NCBI GenBank assembly: GCA_964629615.1
Contig: CAZVUD010000021.1
Location: 1-29,233, forward strand
DNA length: 29,233 bases
DNA from: SVTX01 sp964629615
GTDB taxonomy: Bacteria > Bacillota > Clostridia > Oscillospirales > CAG-272
Reading direction: 5' to 3'
Shown: positions 1-7,903 of the stretch, piece after piece
Layout of the letters: the number at the start of each line of letters is the position of its first letter
Position numbering within the stretch: position 1 is the first letter of the stretch
Program-made: the position numbers and the translations under genes
The notes under the pieces: model-generated
Database searches by the model: none
Seen by the model: the letters and a program-made list of their open reading frames with translations, nothing else
What the model was told of the DNA's origin: nothing

Positions 1-1
1 A

Positions 2-649
2 AGATGGCTGGAGAGATGCCGCAAGGAGATGGACAGGCTCAATTCCTTGCCCGAAACCATCAACAAAAATCAGATGCTGTTCGGAATAAATCAGGGCGGA
101 ACCTATGAGGATCTCCGTATAGAGCATATGCAGAGGATATCCGAGATCAACTGTGAGGGCTACGCTATCGGCGGACTTGCCGTGGGTGAGGAAACAGAGG
201 AGATGTACAGGATAATCAGCGCGGTAGAGCCCTTTATGCCAAAGGATAAGCCCAGATATCTCATGGGCGTTGGCACACCGTGTAATATCCTTGAAGCGGT
301 GCATCTCGGAGTTGACTTCTTCGACTGCGTTATGCCGTCCAGGAATGCACGCCACGGAAACCTCTTTACATGGGAAGGAAAAATGAACATCTGTAACGAA
401 AAGTACGCAAAGGACCCTCGCCCGATATCGGTATCCTGCGATTGCCCTGCGTGCCGCCATTACAGCCGTTCCTATATAAGACACCTTATAAAGGCAAAGG
501 AATCGCTCGGAATGCGTCTTGCGGTCGTGCACAATCTTTACTTTTACAACAATTTGACAAAGAAGATAAGAGAAGCGCTTGACGGCGGATATTTCGAGGC
601 ATTCTATCAGAAATATCACATCGCGCTTGGAGAAAGAAATATAGATTGA
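2..649 (+). CDS. tgt: Queuine/preQ1 tRNA-ribosyltransferase, C-terminal part (5' end outside window)
   Basis: Tgt exchanges guanine-34 of GUN-anticodon tRNAs for preQ1 in bacterial queuosine synthesis. The reading frame is open to the left edge: the codons before the first ATG (position 29) read RWLERCRKE, a normal Tgt stretch, so that ATG is internal and the gene is cut by the window. Visible hallmarks are the substrate-pocket segment YAIGGLAVGE, the catalytic-aspartate region FFDCVMPSRNARHG, and the zinc site CDCPAC followed about 28 residues later by the His in RLAVVHN. These match the family's C-x-C-x2-C-x(n)-H zinc ligands. The C-terminal end appears complete. The stop lies one base before the start of the downstream HAD gene, so the two are probably co-transcribed. 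Identification is secure. Confidence 0.97.
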   Translation, partial: RWLERCRKEMDRLNSLPETINKNQMLFGINQGGTYEDLRIEHMQRISEINCEGYAIGGLAVGEETEEMYRIISAVEPFMPKDKPRYLMGVGTPCNILEAVHLGVDFFDCVMPSRNARHGNLFTWEGKMNICNEKYAKDPRPISVSCDCPACRHYSRSYIRHLIKAKESLGMRLAVVHNLYFYNNLTKKIREALDGGYFEAFYQKYHIALGERNID

Positions 650-650
650 T

Positions 651-1310
651 ATGATAAACGGTGTAATTTTTGATATGGACGGAACTCTCCTTGATACCGA
701 AAAGTATTTTAAGGAGGCGTGGATAAAGACAAGCTTGAAATGGGGATTTCCGGACGGGGAGTCCTTCTATGAAAATGTGGCAGGCAGACCTGTTTCCACC
801 ATTAAAGACATGTTTATTTCCGCATATAAAAAGAGCGAGGAGGAGTTTGAATCCTTCGTTTGCGAAAGAGTGGATATGGTAAAGGAGATGCTTAAGGTCT
901 GCATTCCCGTAAAGCCTCATTGCTTTGAGCTTTTGGAATATTTGAAGCAGAATAACATCCCCATGGCACTTGCAACATCCACACCCATGTCTATAACAGG
1001 CAATAATCTTGAGGCTACGGGTATAGGCAGATATCTTGATGCAGTCATCACAGGTGAGATGGTCGAGAGGGGAAAGCCTTTTCCCGACATATTCCTTGCG
1101 GCGGCTGAAAGGATAGGAGTAAAGCCTTGCGAATGCGCGGTGATCGAGGATTCCTACAACGGTCTGCGCGGAGCGCATGCAGGCGGCATGCAGCCTATCA
1201 TGGTCATAGACGGTCAGGTGCCGAATGAGGAAACACACAGGATAGCCGTAGCCGAATGTGATGATCTCGGCGGCGTGCTTGAGGTGATAAAGAGCATAAG
1301 AAACAAATGA
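651..1310 (+). CDS. HAD-superfamily hydrolase, beta-phosphoglucomutase/phosphatase-like (subfamily IA)
   Basis: A 219-aa protein with the full haloacid dehalogenase signature set. Motif I is FDMDGTLLDT (nucleophile Asp8 and acid/base Asp10). Motif II is ATSTP (about residue 107). The motif III lysine lies in GKPFPD (about 141). Motif IV is VIEDSYNGLRGA (about 163). An alpha-helical cap of roughly residues 16-85 follows motif I, as in beta-phosphoglucomutase and small phosphoglycolate-type phosphatases. The presence of motif I Asp+2 supports phosphatase or phosphomutase activity on a small sugar phosphate or nucleotide, but the substrate cannot be deduced. It starts one base after the tgt stop. 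A purine-rich GGAGAAAG lies about 14 bases upstream, so translational coupling to tgt is likely. Confidence 0.9.
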   Translation: MINGVIFDMDGTLLDTEKYFKEAWIKTSLKWGFPDGESFYENVAGRPVSTIKDMFISAYKKSEEEFESFVCERVDMVKEMLKVCIPVKPHCFELLEYLKQNNIPMALATSTPMSITGNNLEATGIGRYLDAVITGEMVERGKPFPDIFLAAAERIGVKPCECAVIEDSYNGLRGAHAGGMQPIMVIDGQVPNEETHRIAVAECDDLGGVLEVIKSIRNK

Positions 1311-1337
1311 TGATGTGATCATCAGGAGATAGAATAC

Positions 1338-1751
1338 ATGAAGAGAAGCAATAAAAACAGTTATGTCGGGGGCATAGTTGCGGGAATATCCGCGGCGGCA
1401 GCCGCAGTCGGTGCTTGTGTTGCCGCGTTTAAGGTGCGTGATGACATAAAGAAAAATTCCTGCGAGAGCAATCTCATATCTCCCTGCAGTGACAGATACG
1501 TAAATATCGTGTGCGGAAGCACGGACATGCCAAGGATCTCTTGTGCCGATATTACGGCTGTGTCGGGCGATACGCGCTGTCATATGCGCGTGGTTGCAAA
1601 GGGCAAGCTCTCATCTCCCACTACGGTATGGGAGAGCAATGATACGTTTACCGTAACATTTTGCGACGGATGCGGCAAGATGCAGTCGGTTACGGTCAGA
1701 TTTGAAAATGAAAGGATAAAAATGTACGAGGAAAAGTGTACATTCGGATAA
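1338..1751 (+). CDS. Small Cys-rich, membrane-anchored protein of unknown function
   Basis: A 137-aa protein I do not recognise. Residues 1-9 are basic. Residues about 10-32 form one Ala/Gly-rich hydrophobic segment, most simply a signal anchor. The remainder is polar, with beta-strand-like patterning and nine cysteines in total (C27, 42, 50, 59, 69, 81, 109, 112, 134), including a CDGC pair. There is no lipobox. AGGAG lies ten bases before the ATG, a good ribosome binding site, which supports it being a real gene. Its TAA stop is four bases from the tldD start (the stop overlaps an out-of-frame ATG), so it is almost certainly in the same transcript as tldD/pmbA. Function unknown; the cysteines could form disulphides or bind metal. 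Confidence 0.75.
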   Translation: MKRSNKNSYVGGIVAGISAAAAAVGACVAAFKVRDDIKKNSCESNLISPCSDRYVNIVCGSTDMPRISCADITAVSGDTRCHMRVVAKGKLSSPTTVWESNDTFTVTFCDGCGKMQSVTVRFENERIKMYEEKCTFG

Positions 1752-1755
1752 TGCC

Positions 1756-3135
1756 ATGATATCAAAAGCGATCACGGAAAGAGTCATAGGTGCGGCAATG
1801 ATCACGGGTGCTGACTTTGTTGAGATATATGCTGAAAAGACGCGCAGTGCATCTATGGGATTTCTTGACGGAAAGATAGACAACGTGGGCAATAATACGT
1901 CTGCAGGAGTTGGAATACGCGCGTTTATTGGAACAAAGACAGTGTATGCCACAACAACTGACATGACGGAAGCGGGACTTATGAAGTGCGCCGCGACGGT
2001 AGCGGCGGCTGTCGGAAGCATAAAGCATGAGATGAGGATATCGCTTTGCGAGAGGATATACCCCAATATACATCCGATAAAGTGTGTGCCGCATGATGCG
2101 GACATGCGCACAAGAGCCGATATTTTGCGCTCTGCCTGCTCGGCGGCATCAGATACCGACGAGAGGATAAAGCAGGTAAGAGGCGCGCTCAGCTGTATAG
2201 ACAGAAAGATATATATTGCCAACAGTGAGGGACTCTGCACATCGGACAGACATGTCAGGACAAGGCTTGCAGTTAGCGCCGTTGCGGCAAATGAAACTGA
2301 AAATCAGTCGGGATTTGCAGGTCCCGGCGCGGCTATGGGACTTGAATTTTTCGATACCACCGATCCTGTATGTGTCGGACGTGAGGCGGCAAGACAGGCT
2401 ATCGTCAATCTTGAGGCGGATTACTGCCGCGCAGGACAGATGACCGTTGCAATTGAGAACGGATTTGGCGGCGTTATATTCCACGAGGCGTGCGGTCATT
2501 CTCTTGAGGCAACTGCGGTAGGAACGGGAACATCGCAAATGGCAGGAAAGCTTGGTCAGAAGATAGCCAATGAAAAGGTAACTGCGATAGACGACGGAAC
2601 CATACCGAATGCATGGGGATCTGTAAATATAGACGATGAGGGAACACCTACAAAAAAGAATGTTCTTATAGAAAACGGCGTCCTTAAGGGATATATGATA
2701 GACCGACTCGGCTCGCGCAGAATGGGCATGGAGATGACGGGAAGCGCAAGAAGAGAGAGCTATCTTTATGAGCCCACGAGCCGCATGACGAACACATATA
2801 TTGCAAACGGAAATGACAAAAACGAGGATATAATATCCTCCATCGAGTACGGACTTTACGCAAAGAAAATGGGCGGCGGCTCGGTAAATCCTCTCACGGG
2901 AGATTTTAATTTCACGGTAAGTGAGGGATATATGGTCAGAAACGGTAAGATATGCGAGGCGGTACGCGGAGCATCGCTCATAGGCAATGGATGCAGGATA
3001 CTTCAGGATATAGATATGGTTGGACAGAATCTTGCCATGGGGCAGGGCATGTGCGGCTCTTCCAGCGGAAGCGTGCCCACTAATGTAGGACAGCCTCTCA
3101 TTCGAGTATCAAGTATTACCGTAGGAGGCAGATGA
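1756..3135 (+). CDS. tldD: TldD metallopeptidase subunit
   Basis: A 459-aa member of the TldD/PmbA (U62) family, the catalytic half of the TldD-TldE heterodimer that degrades or matures unfolded peptides. The zinc motif HEACGH (HExxxH, around residue 242) is present. The C-terminal Cys in GQGMCGSSSG lies where the third zinc ligand is found in E. coli TldD. Family-typical segments GSARRESY and PLTGDFNF are clear. Length is normal. The start at 1756 is preferred because it gives the usual short N-terminal helix before GADFVEIYAE. No strong Shine-Dalgarno precedes it, and with only four bases after the upstream stop, translational coupling is the likely initiation mode. The downstream partner pmbA overlaps its stop. 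No RiPP precursor or microcin gene is visible nearby, so a general peptide-turnover role is the default inference. Confidence 0.95.
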   Translation: MISKAITERVIGAAMITGADFVEIYAEKTRSASMGFLDGKIDNVGNNTSAGVGIRAFIGTKTVYATTTDMTEAGLMKCAATVAAAVGSIKHEMRISLCERIYPNIHPIKCVPHDADMRTRADILRSACSAASDTDERIKQVRGALSCIDRKIYIANSEGLCTSDRHVRTRLAVSAVAANETENQSGFAGPGAAMGLEFFDTTDPVCVGREAARQAIVNLEADYCRAGQMTVAIENGFGGVIFHEACGHSLEATAVGTGTSQMAGKLGQKIANEKVTAIDDGTIPNAWGSVNIDDEGTPTKKNVLIENGVLKGYMIDRLGSRRMGMEMTGSARRESYLYEPTSRMTNTYIANGNDKNEDIISSIEYGLYAKKMGGGSVNPLTGDFNFTVSEGYMVRNGKICEAVRGASLIGNGCRILQDIDMVGQNLAMGQGMCGSSSGSVPTNVGQPLIRVSSITVGGR

Positions 3136-3137
3136 TC

Positions 3138-4481
3138 ATGGATTTCATAAGAATAAGAGATATAATCAAAAATGCCGCCAAGGATGCAGGCATATGTGAA
3201 TATGAGATATATTGCACAAAAGAAGAAAATCTCAGCGCAGACACGCTTAAGGACGAGATAAGCACATTCAACTCATGCACGAGCAGCGGCGTTGGATTTC
3301 GCTGTATAATCAACGGAAAGATGGGATATGCATCCACGAATATCACAGACGAGAGCGAGCTGTACGAGCTTGTAAGATGTGCCGCGGAGAATGCTGAGAT
3401 AATCGAGAATGACGACAAGGTGTTTATTTTTAATGGCTCTTGCGAGTACACTGAAATAAATAGAATGCCCGTGTACAGTGCAGACGCAGAGGAGCTTAAG
3501 AGGTGCGCTCTCAAGGTGCAGAGGGATGCGTATTCTCAGGGAGAGTACGTTGCAGAGGGCACCGAGAGCGGAACTATGCTCTACAACTACGAAAGATATC
3601 TTTATAATTCATACGGACTTGAATTGTCAAGCTCGTCGGGCATGACGGGATGCTATTGCTCGTCTGTAGTAAATGTCAACGGCGAAGCGAAGAACAATTT
3701 CGAGTTTGCGCTCGGTCTTGAGGGAGATGAGGTAGACAGCCTTGCGAAAAGATCTGTGGACGGCGCGCTTGAAAAGATAGGTGCAGGTGGCGTTGAGTCG
3801 GGCAGATATGATGTGATCATTGACGGTGATTGCATGAAGAACCTATTGTCCACATATTCCTCGGTATTCTCTGCGAAAAATGCGAGAATGGGTCTTTCCT
3901 TGCTTGCAGGCAAGGAGGGAGAGATTGTAGCTGACGAATGCGTCACTATCACCGATGACCCCACGCGCGACGGTTGTCCCATGCAGGCAACATTTGACGG
4001 AGAGGGCGTTGCGACATATAAAAAGACCGTCATAGATAAGGGCGTGCTTAAGACCCTTTTGTATGACCTTACAAATGCGGAAATGTCAGGCAAGAGCTCA
4101 ACAGGCAACGGACAGCGCTCCTCATATGCATCGCAGGTGGCTATCAAGCCCTACAATTTCAGCATAAATGCAGGAGATAAGAGCCTTGAAGAGATGTTTG
4201 CCGATATGGGCAACGGTATATATATAACCTCCCTTCAGGGATTGCATGCCGCCGCGGATGCAGTGACAGGCGACTTTTCGCTTGAAAGTGCAGGCTTTAT
4301 GATCAGGGACGGCAAAAAGGCAGAGGCTGTAAAATCCTTTACCGTAGCAGGAAACTTCTTTGATCTGCTCAAAAATATAACTGCTGTTTCAAATAAGGTC
4401 ACCTGGGGCATACCTGCGGATTTCTGCGTTTTCGGCTCGCCTTGCGTAGCTGTAAAGGATCTCAGCGTTGCAGGAAAGTAA
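3138..4481 (+). CDS. pmbA: PmbA/TldE, non-catalytic partner of TldD
   Basis: This is the TldE/PmbA half of the TldD-TldE protease. It keeps the shared fold, visible in ITDDPTRDGCP, FDGEGVAT, LLYDLTNAEMSG, and the C-terminal GDFSLESAGFMIRDG, but has no HExxxH. That is the normal condition for this subunit, which helps form the closed cavity around the TldD zinc site. Two in-frame ATGs compete. The one at 3132 overlaps the tldD stop as ATGA. The one at 3138 lies nine bases after a perfect AGGAGG (3123-3128), and I chose it for spacing (447 aa; 449 aa if started at 3132). The operon ends 20 bases downstream at a strong terminator. Confidence 0.94.
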   Translation: MDFIRIRDIIKNAAKDAGICEYEIYCTKEENLSADTLKDEISTFNSCTSSGVGFRCIINGKMGYASTNITDESELYELVRCAAENAEIIENDDKVFIFNGSCEYTEINRMPVYSADAEELKRCALKVQRDAYSQGEYVAEGTESGTMLYNYERYLYNSYGLELSSSSGMTGCYCSSVVNVNGEAKNNFEFALGLEGDEVDSLAKRSVDGALEKIGAGGVESGRYDVIIDGDCMKNLLSTYSSVFSAKNARMGLSLLAGKEGEIVADECVTITDDPTRDGCPMQATFDGEGVATYKKTVIDKGVLKTLLYDLTNAEMSGKSSTGNGQRSSYASQVAIKPYNFSINAGDKSLEEMFADMGNGIYITSLQGLHAAADAVTGDFSLESAGFMIRDGKKAEAVKSFTVAGNFFDLLKNITAVSNKVTWGIPADFCVFGSPCVAVKDLSVAGK

Positions 4482-4500
4482 TAGATGTATTGAATATAAA

Positions 4501-4541
4501 ACAGCGCACACGGAAAAATTTTGACCGTGTGCGCTGTTTTT
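4501..4541 (+). terminator. Rho-independent terminator after pmbA
   Basis: A perfect 13-bp stem (ACAGCGCACACGG at 4501-4513 with CCGTGTGCGCTGT at 4525-4537) and an 11-base A/T-rich loop are followed by a T run (4537-4541). It closes the tgt-HAD-tldD-pmbA unit. Confidence 0.93.
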
Positions 4542-4635
4542 CTCTACTTTTTTATGCAAGCATAGTCAATGACAATTTTTAATCAAAAAATTACTTTCCG
4601 ACTTTACCAAATGTTAAAAAATAATTAAAAAGCTA

Positions 4636-4664
4636 TTGACAAATTGCATACTTTTTAGTATAAT
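4636..4664 (+). promoter_or_regulatory. Sigma-A-type promoter for rny
   Basis: TTGACA (4636-4641) and TATAAT (4659-4664) are both perfect consensus hexamers with a 17-bp spacer. Transcription should start near 4671, giving a leader of about 80 bases before the rny ATG. I see no structured element in that leader. Confidence 0.88.
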
Positions 4665-4752
4665 TATAATTAGATATTTATAGTTAAGTCAAATTTTGGC
4701 TATGAGATCTACGCATTTTTAATAATTTTATGATAGGAGGTGTAAAGGGGAA

Positions 4753-6312
4753 ATGGAAATATCATTGATCACAGCCGTCCTTATGTGTGTCGGAGTCGGA
4801 GTTCTGTGTCTTGTCATCGGCGGACTTATCGGTATCGTCGTACGAAAGAAGATAGGCGAGGCAAAGATCGGCTCGGCAGAGGAAGAGGCTAAGAGAATTC
4901 TTGATGAGGCGCACACAGATGCCGAGTCTGCGAAAAAGACCGCACTTCTTGAAGCTAAAGAAGGCATCATGTCACAGCGCAATGAATTTGAGCGTGAGAT
5001 GAGAGAGCGCCGCGCAGAGGCGAACAGACTTGAAAACCGTCTTAACAAGAAAGAAGAAAACCTTGATAAGAAAACAGACCAGCTTGAAAAGAAGAACGAT
5101 CAGCTTGACAGAAAGCTTAAGGAAAACGATGCCCTGAAGGAAAAGATAGAGGAATCCTTGGCTGCCCAGCAAACAAGACTTGAGGAGATCTCAGGCTTTA
5201 CGGCAGAGGAAGCAAAGGAAGAGCTTATCGGCAGAGTAGAATCCGAGGTCAAGCACGAGCTTGCACAGCGACTTGACGAGCTTGAAACACAGTTCAAGGA
5301 GGAGGCTGACGAGAAGGCAAAGAACATTCTTTCTCTTGCAATTCAGAGATATGCGTCGGATCATGTGTCCGAGGCTACAGTATCCAGCGTGGCATTGCCG
5401 AGCGAGGAGATGAAGGGCAGAATAATCGGCAGAGAGGGTAGAAATATCCAAAAGATAGAAACCTTGACAGGCGTTGAACTTATCATTGATGATACCCCTG
5501 AAACGATAACCTTGTCGGGATTTGATCCTGTAAGACGAGAGGTAGCGAGGATCGCGCTTGAGCGTCTTATATCAGACGGAAGAATACATCCCGCAAGAAT
5601 TGAGGAAATGGTCGAAAAGGCGCAGAAGGAAGTTGATCTTTCTGTAAAACAGGCAGGTGAGAGAGCGACATTTGAGGTCGGCATACACGGTATAAATCCC
5701 GAGCTTGTAAGACTGCTTGGACGCCTGAAGTACAGGACCAGCTACGGACAGAATGTGCTTAAGCATTCTATTGAGGTCGCATTCCTTGCAGGAATGATGG
5801 CAGACGAGCTTGGCGTTGACAGCAATATTGCAAAGCGCGCAGGTCTGCTCCACGATATCGGTAAGGCATTTCCGCACGATGTAGAAGGCTCACATGTCGA
5901 GATAGGCGTAAATGCGGCTAAGAAGTATAAGGAGAGCAAGGAAGTCGTGCATGCGATAGAGGCTCACCACAATGACGTTGAGCCCAAGACCATAATCGCA
6001 GTTCTTGTACAGGCAGCCGATGCTATCAGCGCGGCAAGACCGGGAGCAAGACGCGAGGACATGGAAAATTACATAAAGCGTCTTGAAAAGCTTGAAGAAA
6101 TAGCAAAGAGCTTCGACGGAGTCGATAAGGCATATGCAATACAGGCAGGACGCGAAGTAAGAGTTATGGTCAAGCCCGAGGAGATAAACGATGAAGGCAT
6201 GAAGATGGTTGCAAGAGAAATGGCAGCTAAGATACAGGCTGAAATGAAGTATCCCGGACAGATAAAGGTAAATCTCATAAGAGAGAGCCGAGCAACTGAT
6301 TACGCAAAGTGA
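4753..6312 (+). CDS. rny: Ribonuclease Y
   Basis: RNase Y is the membrane-bound endoribonuclease that initiates mRNA decay and processing in Firmicutes. This 519-aa protein shows the standard order. An N-terminal transmembrane helix covers about residues 4-30. A long charged coiled coil rich in Glu/Lys/Arg spans about 35-200. The KH domain has its GxxG loop in GRIIGREGRN starting at G222. The HD domain has the metal-binding His-Asp at H367-D368 in LLHDIGKA, and the C-terminal segment is typical. Length matches the family (about 515-525 aa). AGGAGGTG ends about ten bases upstream of the ATG. It is transcribed alone from its own promoter, with a weak terminator and then a longer hairpin downstream. 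Confidence 0.98.
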   Translation: MEISLITAVLMCVGVGVLCLVIGGLIGIVVRKKIGEAKIGSAEEEAKRILDEAHTDAESAKKTALLEAKEGIMSQRNEFEREMRERRAEANRLENRLNKKEENLDKKTDQLEKKNDQLDRKLKENDALKEKIEESLAAQQTRLEEISGFTAEEAKEELIGRVESEVKHELAQRLDELETQFKEEADEKAKNILSLAIQRYASDHVSEATVSSVALPSEEMKGRIIGREGRNIQKIETLTGVELIIDDTPETITLSGFDPVRREVARIALERLISDGRIHPARIEEMVEKAQKEVDLSVKQAGERATFEVGIHGINPELVRLLGRLKYRTSYGQNVLKHSIEVAFLAGMMADELGVDSNIAKRAGLLHDIGKAFPHDVEGSHVEIGVNAAKKYKESKEVVHAIEAHHNDVEPKTIIAVLVQAADAISAARPGARREDMENYIKRLEKLEEIAKSFDGVDKAYAIQAGREVRVMVKPEEINDEGMKMVAREMAAKIQAEMKYPGQIKVNLIRESRATDYAK

Positions 6313-6326
6313 TCTGAATTATTATT

Positions 6327-6347
6327 TTACAGTAACCTGTAATTTTT
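6327..6347 (+). terminator. Weak terminator hairpin after rny
   Basis: A 6-bp stem, TTACAG (6327-6332) with CTGTAA (6337-6342), has a 4-base loop and is followed by five Ts. It is short and A/T-rich, so it is probably leaky; a longer hairpin sits at 6441. Confidence 0.5.
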
Positions 6348-6440
6348 GTTCCAAATTAGGATTTATATATATTTACATATAGCCCTGAAAGACAGATATT
6401 ACGGCGTATGCCGAAATAATATAAAACTAACTCATAAAAA

Positions 6441-6507
6441 CCGCAAGTTGATCTTGATATGTACACTGAAAGTCAGATGTGATATCATATTCGGCTTGCG
6501 GTTTTTT
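6441..6507 (+). terminator. Long imperfect hairpin with T run, probable terminator
   Basis: Outer arms CCGCAAG (6441-6447) and CTTGCGG (6495-6501) are followed by TTTTTT. Inside, TGATAT (6455-6460) can pair with ATATCA (6482-6487), and CTGA (6466-6469) with TCAG (6473-6476). The result is a roughly 60-base stacked hairpin rather than a compact terminator. It may serve as the effective 3' end of rny read-through or of a short transcript beginning in the 6350-6440 spacer. Confidence 0.6.
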
Positions 6508-6526
6508 ATTTAGCTTTAAATAATGA

Positions 6527-6772
6527 CAATTTTTTGCCTATAAAAAGGTCGTTGTCTACACGATAAAGAGTGGCAATAAAACATTTATTGTCGAGAAATC
6601 ATATTATTCAAAGGATAACAGTGAATCGCCGACAAGCGATTTCTCGGATATCCCCGACCTCATACTCATTCATGCCGAAGAAGGCGGTGTTTATTACGAA
6701 ATACATATGATGCTCCTGAAAGCAGATACGACTGACGAAGAGCTCCTTGAATTCGGAATTAAAAACAAATAA
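6527..6772 (+). pseudogene. Start-less coding remnant (C-terminal fragment of an unknown protein)
   Basis: After an in-frame TGA at 6524, this frame stays open for about 80 codons to TAA at 6770. It reads as plausible protein: YKKVVVYTIKSG near the left, then SDIPDLILIHAEEGG, and at the end DEELLEFGIKNK. There is no ATG, GTG or TTG before the double ATG near 6707, and no ribosome binding site. It is best explained as the 3' remnant of a gene that lost its 5' part, or less likely as a short gene using a rare start. I do not recognise the family. Its stop lies 12 bases before the strong hairpin at 6784, which fits that hairpin once being its terminator. Confidence 0.5.
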
Positions 6773-6783
6773 ATATTAAAGTC

Positions 6784-6823
6784 AGCATCCCCCGAAAAGC
6801 AATGCTTTTCGGGGGATGCTTTT
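6784..6823. terminator. Strong bidirectional hairpin between the remnant and ruvB
   Basis: A perfect 17-bp inverted repeat (6784-6800 with 6804-6820) has a 3-base loop. On the + strand it is followed by TTTTAAT. On the - strand it follows the ruvB stop by one base, with GACTTTAATATTT beyond. It separates the convergent units and most obviously terminates the ruvB transcript. Confidence 0.88.
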
Positions 6824-7886
6824 AATCGTTATTGAAAATATCGAGCTGATCTTGGGATCTTGTCTTTCCCTGCATGGGAATTCCGAGATGCTCATATGCC
6901 AAATGCGTTACGCATCTACCTCTCGGTGTGCGTGACAGATATCCTATCTGCATAAGATACGGTTCGTATACGTCCTCGATCGTGATGGCTTCTTCACCGA
7001 CGGTTGCTGCAATGGTATCAAGTCCAACAGGACCTCCGTCATAAAACTTTATTATGGTCTCCAGCATGCGCCTGTCTGTGTTGTCAAGCCCAAGCTCGTC
7101 GATCTCAAGCTTATTCAGCGCATATGCCGATATCTCCTCGTCAATGACCTCTTTTGAGTGCACCTGAGCAAAATCGCGTACGCGCTTTAAAAGTCGGTTT
7201 GCTATTCGCGGTGTGCCGCGCGAGCGCGAGGCTATCTCATAAGCACCGTTCTGATTTATCTCTATTCCGAGTATGCTTGCACTTCTTGTTACTATGGTGG
7301 CAAGCTGCTCGGGTGTGTAAAGCTCAAGCTTGAGCAATACGCCAAAGCGGTCGCGCAATGGTGTTGTGAGCTGACCTGCTCTTGTTGTCGCACCTATGAG
7401 GGTAAAGTGCGGAAGGTCGATGCGTATGCTTCTTGCGGAGGGTCCCTTGCCTATGATGATATCAAGCGCGTAATCCTCCATTGCAGGGTACAGTATCTCT
7501 TCGACAGAGCGGTTGAGTCGGTGTATCTCGTCGATAAACAGCACATCGCCCTCTTGCAGGTTTGTGAGCAATGCGGCAAGATCTCCTTGCTTTTCAATTG
7601 CAGGTCCTGATGTCACACGGAGATTTACTCCCATCTCGTTTGCAATGATATTGGAAAGAGTGGTCTTTCCAAGACCGGGAGGGCCGTAGAGAAGTACATG
7701 GTCGAGTGCTTCGTTTCGCATTTTTGCCGCATCGATGTATACCTTAAGATTTTCCTTTGCTTTGTCCTGACCTATGTAATCGTCAAGAGTCTTGGGGCGC
7801 AGGGAGATATCAATATCAGAGTCCTCGGCGCTGTATTCCGTGGAAACTATTCGGTTTTCAAAATCAAATTCTTCTGCGTCTATCAT
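6822..7886 (-). CDS. ruvB: Holliday junction branch migration DNA helicase RuvB
   Basis: RuvB is the AAA+ motor that, with RuvA, drives branch migration of Holliday junctions. This 354-aa protein has Walker A GPPGLGKT at residues 68-75, Walker B FIDEIH with D119-E120, sensor 1 GATTRAG at 165-171, the arginine-finger region PLRDRFG, and the C-terminal winged-helix segment ending in the typical TPRGR and LAYEHLGIP. Length is normal with a slightly extended N-terminus. AAGGAGATATAAGG precedes the ATG. It lies 17 bases downstream of ruvA in the same operon, and its stop abuts the terminator hairpin. Confidence 0.98.
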   Translation of the reverse strand: MIDAEEFDFENRIVSTEYSAEDSDIDISLRPKTLDDYIGQDKAKENLKVYIDAAKMRNEALDHVLLYGPPGLGKTTLSNIIANEMGVNLRVTSGPAIEKQGDLAALLTNLQEGDVLFIDEIHRLNRSVEEILYPAMEDYALDIIIGKGPSARSIRIDLPHFTLIGATTRAGQLTTPLRDRFGVLLKLELYTPEQLATIVTRSASILGIEINQNGAYEIASRSRGTPRIANRLLKRVRDFAQVHSKEVIDEEISAYALNKLEIDELGLDNTDRRMLETIIKFYDGGPVGLDTIAATVGEEAITIEDVYEPYLMQIGYLSRTPRGRCVTHLAYEHLGIPMQGKTRSQDQLDIFNND

Positions 7887-7903
7887 CCTTATATCTCCTT
7901 ATG

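Noticed and set aside
486..1583. Long minus-strand open frame of 365 codons opposite the HAD gene and its neighbours
   Set aside because: It lies antisense to three well-supported genes, has no recognisable domain and has a low-complexity His/Tyr/Arg-rich translation typical of shadow frames.
6348..6440. Possible riboswitch in the spacer after rny
   Set aside because: No match by eye to known riboswitch cores, and no intact gene follows that it could control.
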